Origin: Clostridia bacterium
GTDB lineage: Bacteria > Bacillota > Clostridia > HGM11327
Assembly (NCBI GenBank): GCA_017935525.1
Contig: JAGBHJ010000067.1
Span: forward strand, 1-6,830
DNA length: 6,830 nt
Direction: 5' to 3'
A program made the translations under genes and the position numbers. The stretch's first letter is position 1, and every line of letters begins with the position of its first letter. Shown here one piece after another: positions 1-4,925 of the stretch. Below the pieces are notes generated by a model, which did no database searches, was not told the origin of the DNA, and worked only from the letters and a program-made list of their open reading frames with translations.

Positions 1-1
1 G

Positions 2-319
2 GTTTGCCTTGACACCAACCACCTTTTGACGGAGTCCAACGTTGATTTTGTGCATAAGCTGGCAGACAGAATAATCACTCTGCACATATCGGATTACGAT
101 CTTGTGGACGAAAAGCATTGGCTCCCCGGCGAGGGCGTTATCAACTGGAACGACCTGTTCTCTGCCCTCAAGTCTGCAAATTACAGCGGCGTATGGATGT
201 ACGAGCTGGGCTTGGGCGCTCCCAGAGCACTTACCCGCAGCAGAAAACTCACCTTTGACGATTTTGTCAAGAACGCAAAGGAAATATTTGACAACAAGCA
301 GCCCTCCAAGGTGCTGTGA
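2..319 (+). CDS. Sugar phosphate isomerase/epimerase-like TIM-barrel protein, C-terminal part
   Basis: The frame is open from the window edge and ends at TGA 317-319, giving the last 105 residues of a protein whose N-terminus lies outside. It resembles the xylose isomerase-like/AP endonuclease 2 superfamily (IolE-type sugar isomerases and epimerases), metal-dependent cytosolic enzymes acting on sugars, inositol derivatives or sugar phosphates. Seen near the fragment start: LDTNH (residues 3-7), the Asp/His pair that binds metal in this fold. HISDYD (28-33) and DEKHWLPGEG (36-45) follow, the second being a typical signature, and then YELG (67-70), whose Glu is a usual metal ligand. The apparent TTG start at 26 is internal, because the conserved LDTNH lies before it. 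The next gene starts 16 bp downstream with no visible promoter, so the two are probably cotranscribed. The substrate cannot be told from this fragment. Confidence 0.85.
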   Translation, partial: VCLDTNHLLTESNVDFVHKLADRIITLHISDYDLVDEKHWLPGEGVINWNDLFSALKSANYSGVWMYELGLGAPRALTRSRKLTFDDFVKNAKEIFDNKQPSKVL

Positions 320-335
320 CGGTATCTAGTTCTAT

Positions 336-818
336 ATGAAAAGCATCCAAACAAAGCTGTCGGAAAAAACCTTTTTATCCCGTCTGGATTCTATGTGCAG
401 ACAAAAAACATTGTTTGATAAGGGATACAACGACAAAGACATTTTTGTCATAAGAAAATACAAGAAAACATACTGCCTCTGTCTTCATTACGCACAGGTT
501 GGCAGGTCGGACGGATACGCCAAGGATTGCATATTTTTCCGATACGAGCTTGACTGCAACAGGCACGTTTGTGTTAAGTACCACATCGGCAAAATGATTT
601 CTTTTCTAATCCCCTTTGTCATTTGCTTTGCTATCGGCATTGCTATGTTGAGCGCCCTTGTTTTTGAAGCAATCGTCAGCAAAAACGTAATGTGGGACGG
701 CATTATCGTCGCAACTGCATTTTTGATGTTCGGAGCTATAAGCGTTTTGTACCGTTCAAAAAAGCATATCTCTTTGTTGGAGGAGCATTTGTTCCGGATA
801 TGCAATATCAAGCAATAG
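336..818 (+). CDS. Hypothetical membrane protein, two predicted transmembrane helices
   Basis: This 160-residue protein is not one I recognise. The N-terminal 85 residues are polar, basic and rich in Cys, Tyr and Lys (several Cys between residues 21 and 80), as expected of a cytosolic domain. Two hydrophobic stretches follow, roughly residues 88-114 and 119-140, separated by a short polar loop (SKNVMWDG), and then a basic tail (RSKKH). This predicts a hairpin in the membrane with both ends in the cytoplasm. The ATG at 336 is the first start after the upstream stop, but no good Shine-Dalgarno precedes it, so translation may depend on coupling to the upstream gene. A strong terminator follows directly. 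The frame is uninterrupted and fits between a stop codon and a terminator, which supports a real gene; the function is unknown. Confidence 0.65.
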   Translation: MKSIQTKLSEKTFLSRLDSMCRQKTLFDKGYNDKDIFVIRKYKKTYCLCLHYAQVGRSDGYAKDCIFFRYELDCNRHVCVKYHIGKMISFLIPFVICFAIGIAMLSALVFEAIVSKNVMWDGIIVATAFLMFGAISVLYRSKKHISLLEEHLFRICNIKQ

Positions 819-826
819 TATCTTAT

Positions 827-864
827 CCCGAGCTAAGGCGCACAGCCCTTGCTCGGGCTTTTTT
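827..864 (+). terminator. Rho-independent terminator after the membrane protein gene
   Basis: CCCGAGC (827-833) pairs with GCTCGGG (851-857). The stem continues, with one bulged T, as AAGG (835-838) with CCTT (847-850), closing an 8-nt loop. A run of six T follows (859-864). It begins 9 bp after the stop codon at 818 and should end the first transcription unit, separating it from spo0A. Confidence 0.9.
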
Positions 865-918
865 CTGCGACCTTTTCCCTCACTATTCGCAACTACTGCA
901 GCGGTATTTTTATCTTAT

Positions 919-936
919 TCCGACAATTTCGACAAA
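919..936 (-). promoter_or_regulatory. Candidate tandem Spo0A boxes upstream of the spo0A promoter
   Basis: TTCGACAAA at 928-936 is the exact reverse complement of the 0A-box consensus TTTGTCGAA. Next to it, TCCGACA (919-925) is the reverse complement of TGTCGGA, one mismatch from the TGTCGAA core. The two cores are 9 bp apart in the same orientation, like tandem 0A boxes known in Bacillus. They lie about 30 bp upstream of the -35 box of the spo0A promoter, a sensible place for autoregulation. A third, weaker match (TGTCGTA, 1029-1035) lies in the leader. The sites are read by eye and short, so chance matches are possible. Confidence 0.45.
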
Positions 937-964
937 ACAACTACTTAGCATACAATCTAATCGC

Positions 965-993
965 TTGAAATTTATCATATTCTGTGTTATCAT
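965..993 (+). promoter_or_regulatory. Sigma-A promoter of spo0A
   Basis: -35 TTGAAA (965-970), a 17-bp spacer, and -10 TATCAT (988-993) with an extended TGT just before it (985-987). Transcription should begin near 1000, giving a leader of about 75 nt. The spacer is unusually similar to that of the promoter at 1880-1908. Confidence 0.75.
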
Positions 994-1075
994 ATACTTG
1001 TAAAAATGACAAAGAAAACAATGCATTGTGTCGTAAATTCAAAGAAAATAACGGAATATAGGAGGGGTATTCAAC

Positions 1076-1867
1076 ATGGAACCCAGAATTAAACTGCTGA
1101 TCGCAGATTATGAAAACGAGCTTTCTGACAACATAAGATCGTTTTTGAAGGAAAATACCGATATAGAACTGATAGGAACATATACTGATGGCAAATGCGC
1201 ATGGGAAGCAATTCTTCAGCACAAGCCTGACGTAATACTTATAAATATGTTCTTGCCCATCATCGACGGCCTCGGTCTGATGGAAAAAGTTAATAAAATC
1301 ACAATCAACAAACCAAGGGCAATATGCTTTTCCGCCGTACAGAACGACTTTATGGTGCGGCAGATGTTTGCCCTGGGAGTGTCCTACTACGCAGTACTGC
1401 CCATCGAGGTGGACATTCTTATGCAAAGAGTGACTGACATATTCAACGACGTTGCAGTAAACGAACTTAAGCCATCCTCCCCACCCGCAAAGCCCGCCGC
1501 GGCTTCAAAGGCAGAGGAACAGATAACGTCCATACTGCTTTCCATAGGCATTCCCGCCAACATAAAGGGTTATCAATACTTACGGGAGGCAGTCAAGCTT
1601 GCCATCGCAGATGCAGACATAGTAAACAAGATAACAAAGGAGCTTTATCCGCAGATAGCACGCAGGTTTGATACAACTGCAAGCAAGGTTGAGCGTGCTG
1701 TACGCCACGCCATTGACGTTGCATGGAACAGAGGCAGAATAAAAAACATGAACGAGATATTTGGTATAGAGATATACTCCCACAACGACCGTCCCACCAA
1801 CGGCGAATTTATAGCCCTTGTGGCAGACAGGATCAGACTATCTAATTCCCACATCAAGCTTAGATAA
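1076..1867 (+). CDS. spo0A: Spo0A-family response regulator with a degenerate (phosphoacceptor-less) receiver domain
   Basis: Spo0A is the master transcription factor of entry into sporulation in Firmicutes, normally switched on by phosphorylation of one receiver Asp. The 263 residues match the family length (about 267 in Bacillus). Residues 5-125 form the receiver, 130-147 an Ala/Pro/Ser linker, and about 148-263 the Spo0A C-terminal DNA-binding domain. That domain is strongly conserved: GIPANIKGYQYLREA (158-172), LYPQIARRF (190-198), the recognition region TTASKVERAVRHAIDVAW (200-217), and PTNGEFIALVADRIRL near the end. The receiver is odd: PDVILINMFLP puts Asn57 where the phosphoacceptor Asp belongs, the acidic pair reads Asp11-Tyr12, and the conserved Lys of the KP motif is Leu108. 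The start ATG has AGGAGGGG (1060-1067) 8 nt upstream. It may be the only Spo0A or a paralogue; the window cannot tell. Phosphorylation-independent action is inferred. Confidence 0.93.
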   Translation: MEPRIKLLIADYENELSDNIRSFLKENTDIELIGTYTDGKCAWEAILQHKPDVILINMFLPIIDGLGLMEKVNKITINKPRAICFSAVQNDFMVRQMFALGVSYYAVLPIEVDILMQRVTDIFNDVAVNELKPSSPPAKPAAASKAEEQITSILLSIGIPANIKGYQYLREAVKLAIADADIVNKITKELYPQIARRFDTTASKVERAVRHAIDVAWNRGRIKNMNEIFGIEIYSHNDRPTNGEFIALVADRIRLSNSHIKLR

Positions 1868-1879
1868 CAACAAAAACAG

Positions 1880-1908
1880 TTGAAATACATCACCTTCTGT
1901 GTTATAAT
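1880..1908 (+). promoter_or_regulatory. Sigma-A promoter of the DMP19-like gene, near-copy of the spo0A promoter
   Basis: -35 TTGAAA (1880-1885), a 17-bp spacer, and consensus -10 TATAAT (1903-1908) with an extended TGT (1900-1902). Compared with 965-993, 24 of 29 positions are identical, including the spacer block TTCTGTG. It begins only 12 bp after the spo0A stop and no terminator lies between, so readthrough from spo0A can also reach the next gene. Confidence 0.75.
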
Positions 1909-1924
1909 GATATTGTCATTATAA
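1902..1924 (+). promoter_or_regulatory. Inverted repeat over the -10 box and start site (candidate operator)
   Basis: TTATAATGA (1902-1910) and TCATTATAA (1916-1924) are perfect 9-bp inverted arms around the 5-nt centre TATTG. The left arm contains the -10 box and the centre holds the expected transcription start, the usual position of a repressor operator. The A+T richness of the arms makes chance symmetry easier. Confidence 0.5.
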
Positions 1925-1940
1925 TACGGGAGGTTTTTCT

Positions 1941-2501
1941 ATGGGCATTATCAGCTTTATACGTACACTCATATCAAGAAGACAGTTAAAAGACAGTATT
2001 GACGATTTTCTCCGACGCCAGGAGGAATACCTCACAATGACAAAGGATGAGCTTTTGGCACTTCCCGACGAGGAACTTGTGCAAGCAGCTTTTTCCCGTG
2101 CAGAATGCAAAGTGGACGAGTTTGAGGACATCCCGGAAGGCATTTTGTCACTCAACGACGTACAAAAAGTAATACATTCCGCATATCTGCTTGAAATGGA
2201 GGTAAACAACGGCGGTCTGTGCCAATTCTTTGCCAATTCCAGCAGGTTTTCCGCACCGTTTGTCAGCCACAGCCTTGAGGTGCTGGGGGCCGATAAGCAT
2301 ATGGCGTTGTTTGACGGGTTTATTATCAAGCACGGCATCAACGTAAACGACCTGTCCTCCTTTGAATCCGAAGACGTGGATGAATTCGTTGAGCAGTACG
2401 AAAGATTCCCATTTGATGAATACGACGACACGTTTTACAGCCTCAAGCCCATTGAGTCGTACATAGCAAAGTACGCAAGAGAGCATATTGAGCAGATCTG
2501 A
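1941..2501 (+). CDS. DMP19 family protein (DUF4375)
   Basis: A 186-residue acidic protein. The diagnostic block is HSAYLLEMEVNNGGLCQFF (79-97), the E-V-N-N-G-G-x-x-Q-F-F signature of DUF4375/DMP19. The name comes from Neisseria DMP19, an acidic protein that mimics DNA and binds a transcription factor; most family members have no tested function. The N-terminus (1-30) is basic and possibly amphipathic. The middle carries DELLALPDEEL (36-46). The C-terminal part is strongly acidic (SSFESEDVDEF, 139-149; FDEYDDTFYSL, 158-168). No signal peptide or membrane helix is seen, so it is probably cytosolic. GGGAGG (1928-1933) lies 7 nt before the ATG. Its position after spo0A, with a nearly identical promoter, suggests shared control, but a functional link is inference. 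Family assignment is fairly sure; DNA mimicry is not shown. Confidence 0.82.
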   Translation: MGIISFIRTLISRRQLKDSIDDFLRRQEEYLTMTKDELLALPDEELVQAAFSRAECKVDEFEDIPEGILSLNDVQKVIHSAYLLEMEVNNGGLCQFFANSSRFSAPFVSHSLEVLGADKHMALFDGFIIKHGINVNDLSSFESEDVDEFVEQYERFPFDEYDDTFYSLKPIESYIAKYAREHIEQI

Positions 2502-2545
2502 CACAAAAAAAGAAAGCCGATTGGCGGGGATTCATAAAACAGTTT

Positions 2546-2584
2546 CAGTCCCGGCGGTATGCTCTGCCGGGACTGTTCTTGTAT
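2546..2584 (+). terminator. Terminator hairpin after the DMP19-like gene
   Basis: CAGTCCCGGC (2546-2555) and GCCGGGACTG (2566-2575) form a perfect 10-bp GC-rich stem with a 10-nt loop, followed by TTCTTGTAT. The T tract is weak, so termination may be partial. The tail overlaps the -35 box of the next gene. Confidence 0.75.
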
Positions 2585-2607
2585 AAATTGCGGAAATATG
2601 ATAGAAT
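2579..2607 (+). promoter_or_regulatory. Probable promoter of the acetyltransferase gene
   Basis: -35-like TTGTAT (2579-2584), a 17-bp spacer, and -10 TAGAAT (2602-2607) with an extended TGA (2599-2601). The expected start near 2614 gives a leader of about 46 nt. The -35 is weak and the extended -10 may compensate. Confidence 0.55.
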
Positions 2608-2659
2608 AGAAAAAACAGACAGATGCATTTGAATTTGATTAGCATAAAGGAGAATAACA

Positions 2660-3166
2660 ATGAACGTTAATTTACAGATATACAACGATGATTACAAAGA
2701 AGATATGATTTTGTGCATTGCACATTTCTTTGGATTCCATCTTGGACTAAGTTCAGAAGGTGCCATTGACAATATAGATACAAGTATCGCTGAACAGGAC
2801 TTGAATGAATGGACAACCAAGGAGAATCAGTTATATATGATAATGTATGCCAATAATGTGGCAGGTTTTTTACGTATTGGTTATCGAGGTGGAAACGTTG
2901 CTTGGATCGAAGATGTTTTTGTAAAAGAGGAGTTTCGCAACAGAGGAATTGCAACAGAAAGCATAAGGCAAGCAGAGGAAATCATTAAGGCTACACCACC
3001 GTATAATGCAATATGCTTCGATGTTGTTCCAAGAAATGTTGATGCACTAAAGCTTTATCACAAGTTAGGATATCAAACTCTGAGTTTAATTACTGTTCGC
3101 AAGAATTTAGTGCCAAAGGAATCGTCTGATACACAAAAAATAAATGGATTAGAGTTCAAAATATAA
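2660..3166 (+). CDS. GNAT family N-acetyltransferase
   Basis: A 168-residue protein of typical GNAT length. The family transfers an acetyl group from acetyl-CoA to an amine of a small molecule, peptide or antibiotic. The acetyl-CoA pyrophosphate loop (motif A) is R-N-R-G-I-A at 93-98, after the beta-4 strand IEDVFVKEEF (83-92). Motif B is visible as DVVPRNVDALKLYHKLGY (121-138), with Asn126 and the closing Tyr-x-x-x-Gly-Tyr. The N-terminal 60 residues, rich in acidic and hydrophobic residues, presumably form the acceptor site and do not reveal the substrate. AAAGGAG (2646-2652) lies 7 nt before the ATG. By eye the gene uses far more A/T-ending codons than its neighbours and sits alone with its own promoter between a terminator and a repeat-like region, which suggests later acquisition. 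Confidence 0.88.
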   Translation: MNVNLQIYNDDYKEDMILCIAHFFGFHLGLSSEGAIDNIDTSIAEQDLNEWTTKENQLYMIMYANNVAGFLRIGYRGGNVAWIEDVFVKEEFRNRGIATESIRQAEEIIKATPPYNAICFDVVPRNVDALKLYHKLGYQTLSLITVRKNLVPKESSDTQKINGLEFKI

Positions 3167-3182
3167 AAACGTGTTAAAATCA

Positions 3183-3295
3183 CATTACTTCAATTTGTCG
3201 AACGGGTATAAGGGCGCACTTCTATACACCGTTCGGTGTAGTGCGGGATGTGCGGTTCTGCGCCGCACGAAAGCCTCCCTTGTGCGCTGCCGCTC
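3183..3295. repeat. Structured intergenic element, probably a dispersed repeat
   Basis: Between two convergent genes lies a segment, GC-rich in its right part, with nested inverted repeats. An outer pair is GCGCAC (3214-3219) with GTGCGC (3282-3287). Inside are TACACCG/CGGTGTA (3225-3231 and 3234-3240, centre TT) and GTGCGG/CCGCAC (3250-3255 and 3263-3268). The left end carries an exact 0A-box-like TTTGTCGAA (3194-3202). No convincing reading frame is present. The look is that of intergenic repeats common in clostridial genomes, but only one copy is in the window, so the repeat status is inference. It could also be a small RNA or part of the acetyltransferase 3' end. Confidence 0.45.
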
Positions 3296-3305
3296 CATTG
3301 CAAAA

Positions 3306-3341
3306 TAATCCTCCCTATGAGATTACTCACAGGGAGGATTA
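3306..3341 (-). terminator. Terminator hairpin for the MATE transporter gene
   Basis: TAATCCTCCCT (3306-3316) pairs with AGGGAGGATTA (3331-3341). After one mismatch (A3317/C3330), TGAG (3318-3321) pairs with CTCA (3326-3329), leaving a 4-nt loop. Read on the minus strand it is followed by TTTTG. It lies about 45 bp past the MATE stop. Its T tract on the plus strand is poor, though the stem could also protect or end the acetyltransferase transcript. Confidence 0.75.
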
Positions 3342-3385
3342 ACTGTTTTATGAAGCCCTTCCAATGTAGCATCGGCTTTTGTTTT

Positions 3386-4768
3386 TTATTTTACCACCCT
3401 TGCCGCGGCAATATCCGTATGCTTATAGTACAGATACACGGTGGCGCTGCACAGCAACCAGCCTGCGGGGTAGGACATTGCTATGGGGATAACGGTGTTG
3501 GAAATAAAATTCGCCATCACAAACAGATATATCTGTCTGAATGCCACAAACGACACCAGCATTATCACCATTGGGGCAGTTGATCTTCCTGCTCCTCTCA
3601 ATGCTCCTGCGTATATCTGGTTAAAGCAACACAGCACGTAGAACGGCGTCAGCCAACGCAGGAATATAGTTCCGTAATGAACGATGCCCTCTTTATCATT
3701 AAAGAATGTCACCAGCGGTCCCGAGAAAATTATAACGGGTATCATCAGCACAATGGTGGAGATGATCGCCATTCTGATGGAAAGGGACACGCCCTTCTTT
3801 GCTCTTTCCGGGTCGTTATTACCCAAATTCTGACCCACAAAGGTGGTGGAAGCCAAGGAAATGGATTGCATTGGCAGGAATATCAGCTGGTCGATCTTTG
3901 AATATGCAGTCCAACCGCCCATAACGTCCGTACCAAAGTGATTTATGTAGGACTGCACCACAACGTTGGAAAATGACGTTACAGCCATCTGCAATGCCGC
4001 AGGCAGACCGATTATCACTATCTTTTTGAGCATTCCCCAATGTATCTTCAGCTTTTTGAAGTTCAGCTTTATACAGCCGTCGGAGCGTATCAAAGTTATC
4101 ATTATAAGCACGGCGGAAAGCCCCTGAGCAATTATAGTAGCAAGAGCCACACCTGCAACGCCCATATCAAATACCAGCACAAACACAAGGTCAAGCACGG
4201 TATTGGTAATGGCGGAAACCGCAAGAAACACAAAGGGTCTGATAGAGTCGCCCACCGACCTCAATATGCCGGAGCCTATGTTATAAAACATCAGTCCTGT
4301 AATACCGGAAAAATAAATAGTAAGATACCGTGAAGCATCAGCAAACGCCTCCTGGGGGATCTTCATAAGCCGCAGCATATACGGCACCATAACAATACCC
4401 AGCCCTGTAAACAGCACCGCAAATACAGCCGTCATACACAAAGCAGTATGCATGGTCTTTTGCACATCCTCGTGCTTATGCGCACCGTAATACTGGGATA
4501 TTACAACACCCGCACCCGATGAAAAACCAAGAAAAAAGCCTATCAGCAGGTTTACAACGGGGCCCACCGCACCAACTGCGGAAAACGCATTGCCCTCAAC
4601 GTACTGACCCAGCACCCATGTGTCCACCATATTATACAACTGCTGAAGCAGATTGCCCACCAACAGCGGTATGGCAAACGTGATAAGATGGGACATTATG
4701 TTGCCCTGCGTCATATCCACGTCCTTTTTGTTGATAAAATGCTTTTTTAATACAGATACCGCACCCAA
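3386..4768 (-). CDS. MATE family efflux transporter
   Basis: An integral membrane protein of the multidrug and toxic compound extrusion family, which exports cationic drugs, dyes or metabolites using a Na+ or H+ gradient. The family opening is plain: MTQGNIMSHLITFAIPLLVGNLLQQLYNMVDTWVLGQYVG-type sequence, with the conserved QLYNMVDT near the end of helix 1. The two-fold repeat is visible in the second half at GLPAALQMAVTSFSNVVVQSYINHFG, and about 12 hydrophobic segments can be counted. Start choice: GGAGGTGA, a near-perfect Shine-Dalgarno, covers 4781-4774 on the minus strand, and TTG 4768 lies 8 nt after its GGAGG, giving 460 residues. ATG 4714 (AAGGA about 7 nt upstream, 442 residues) is a real alternative. 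A start at 4783 would lie inside the Shine-Dalgarno and is unlikely. The substrate is unknown. Confidence 0.9.
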   Translation of the reverse strand: MGAVSVLKKHFINKKDVDMTQGNIMSHLITFAIPLLVGNLLQQLYNMVDTWVLGQYVEGNAFSAVGAVGPVVNLLIGFFLGFSSGAGVVISQYYGAHKHEDVQKTMHTALCMTAVFAVLFTGLGIVMVPYMLRLMKIPQEAFADASRYLTIYFSGITGLMFYNIGSGILRSVGDSIRPFVFLAVSAITNTVLDLVFVLVFDMGVAGVALATIIAQGLSAVLIMITLIRSDGCIKLNFKKLKIHWGMLKKIVIIGLPAALQMAVTSFSNVVVQSYINHFGTDVMGGWTAYSKIDQLIFLPMQSISLASTTFVGQNLGNNDPERAKKGVSLSIRMAIISTIVLMIPVIIFSGPLVTFFNDKEGIVHYGTIFLRWLTPFYVLCCFNQIYAGALRGAGRSTAPMVIMLVSFVAFRQIYLFVMANFISNTVIPIAMSYPAGWLLCSATVYLYYKHTDIAAARVVK

Positions 4769-4788
4769 AGCCGTCACCTCCAAAAAAA

Positions 4789-4804
4789 GATTAGATTTCT
4801 AATC
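4789..4804 (-). promoter_or_regulatory. Palindromic operator at the MATE start site (MarR-like)
   Basis: GATTAGA-TT-TCTAATC is a perfect inverted repeat with 7-bp arms, directly adjoining the minus-strand -10 box (4810-4805) and covering the expected transcription start. TTAG...CTAA symmetry is typical of MarR-family operators, and MarR repressors often control drug exporters. No such regulator gene is in the window. Confidence 0.6.
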
Positions 4805-4833
4805 ATTATACCACAGTTACAGTCAAAATGCAA
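4805..4833 (-). promoter_or_regulatory. Promoter of the MATE transporter gene
   Basis: Minus strand: -35 TTGCAT (4833-4828), a 17-bp spacer, and consensus -10 TATAAT (4810-4805) preceded by an extended TGG. It drives transcription away from the nitroreductase gene; the two divergent promoters are about 40 bp apart. Confidence 0.75.
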
Positions 4834-4870
4834 GAGAAAAACAGTTTTTTGTCATTTTATGAGGCAAGCG

Positions 4871-4899
4871 TTGAATTTTTTTGCGACATATGGTAAAAT
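4871..4899 (+). promoter_or_regulatory. Promoter of the nitroreductase-methyltransferase unit
   Basis: -35 TTGAAT (4871-4876), a 17-bp spacer, and -10 TAAAAT (4894-4899) with an extended TGG (4891-4893). The start site should fall near 4906, so the leader is only about 20 nt and contains AAGGAGA (4913-4919). Confidence 0.7.
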
Positions 4900-4925
4900 A
4901 ATAAAAAATATCAAGGAGAAAACAA

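Noticed and set aside
692..1003. Plus-strand frame running from the membrane protein gene through the terminator
   Set aside because: It overlaps the membrane protein gene in another frame and crosses a strong terminator and the spo0A promoter; no start signal was seen.
941..1426. Minus-strand frame of 161 codons over the spo0A start
   Set aside because: It lies antisense to a well-supported spo0A gene and its promoter, has no family motifs, and is a shadow of the real coding frame.
3207..3212. TATAAG as the -10 box of a small RNA in the repeat element
   Set aside because: The matching -35 position reads ATTACT, too far from consensus to support a promoter.
3190..3583. Open frames on both strands through the intergenic element and the end of the MATE gene
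   Set aside because: Their translations are low in recognisable protein features and overlap hairpins or the real MATE frame; they arise from the structured sequence.
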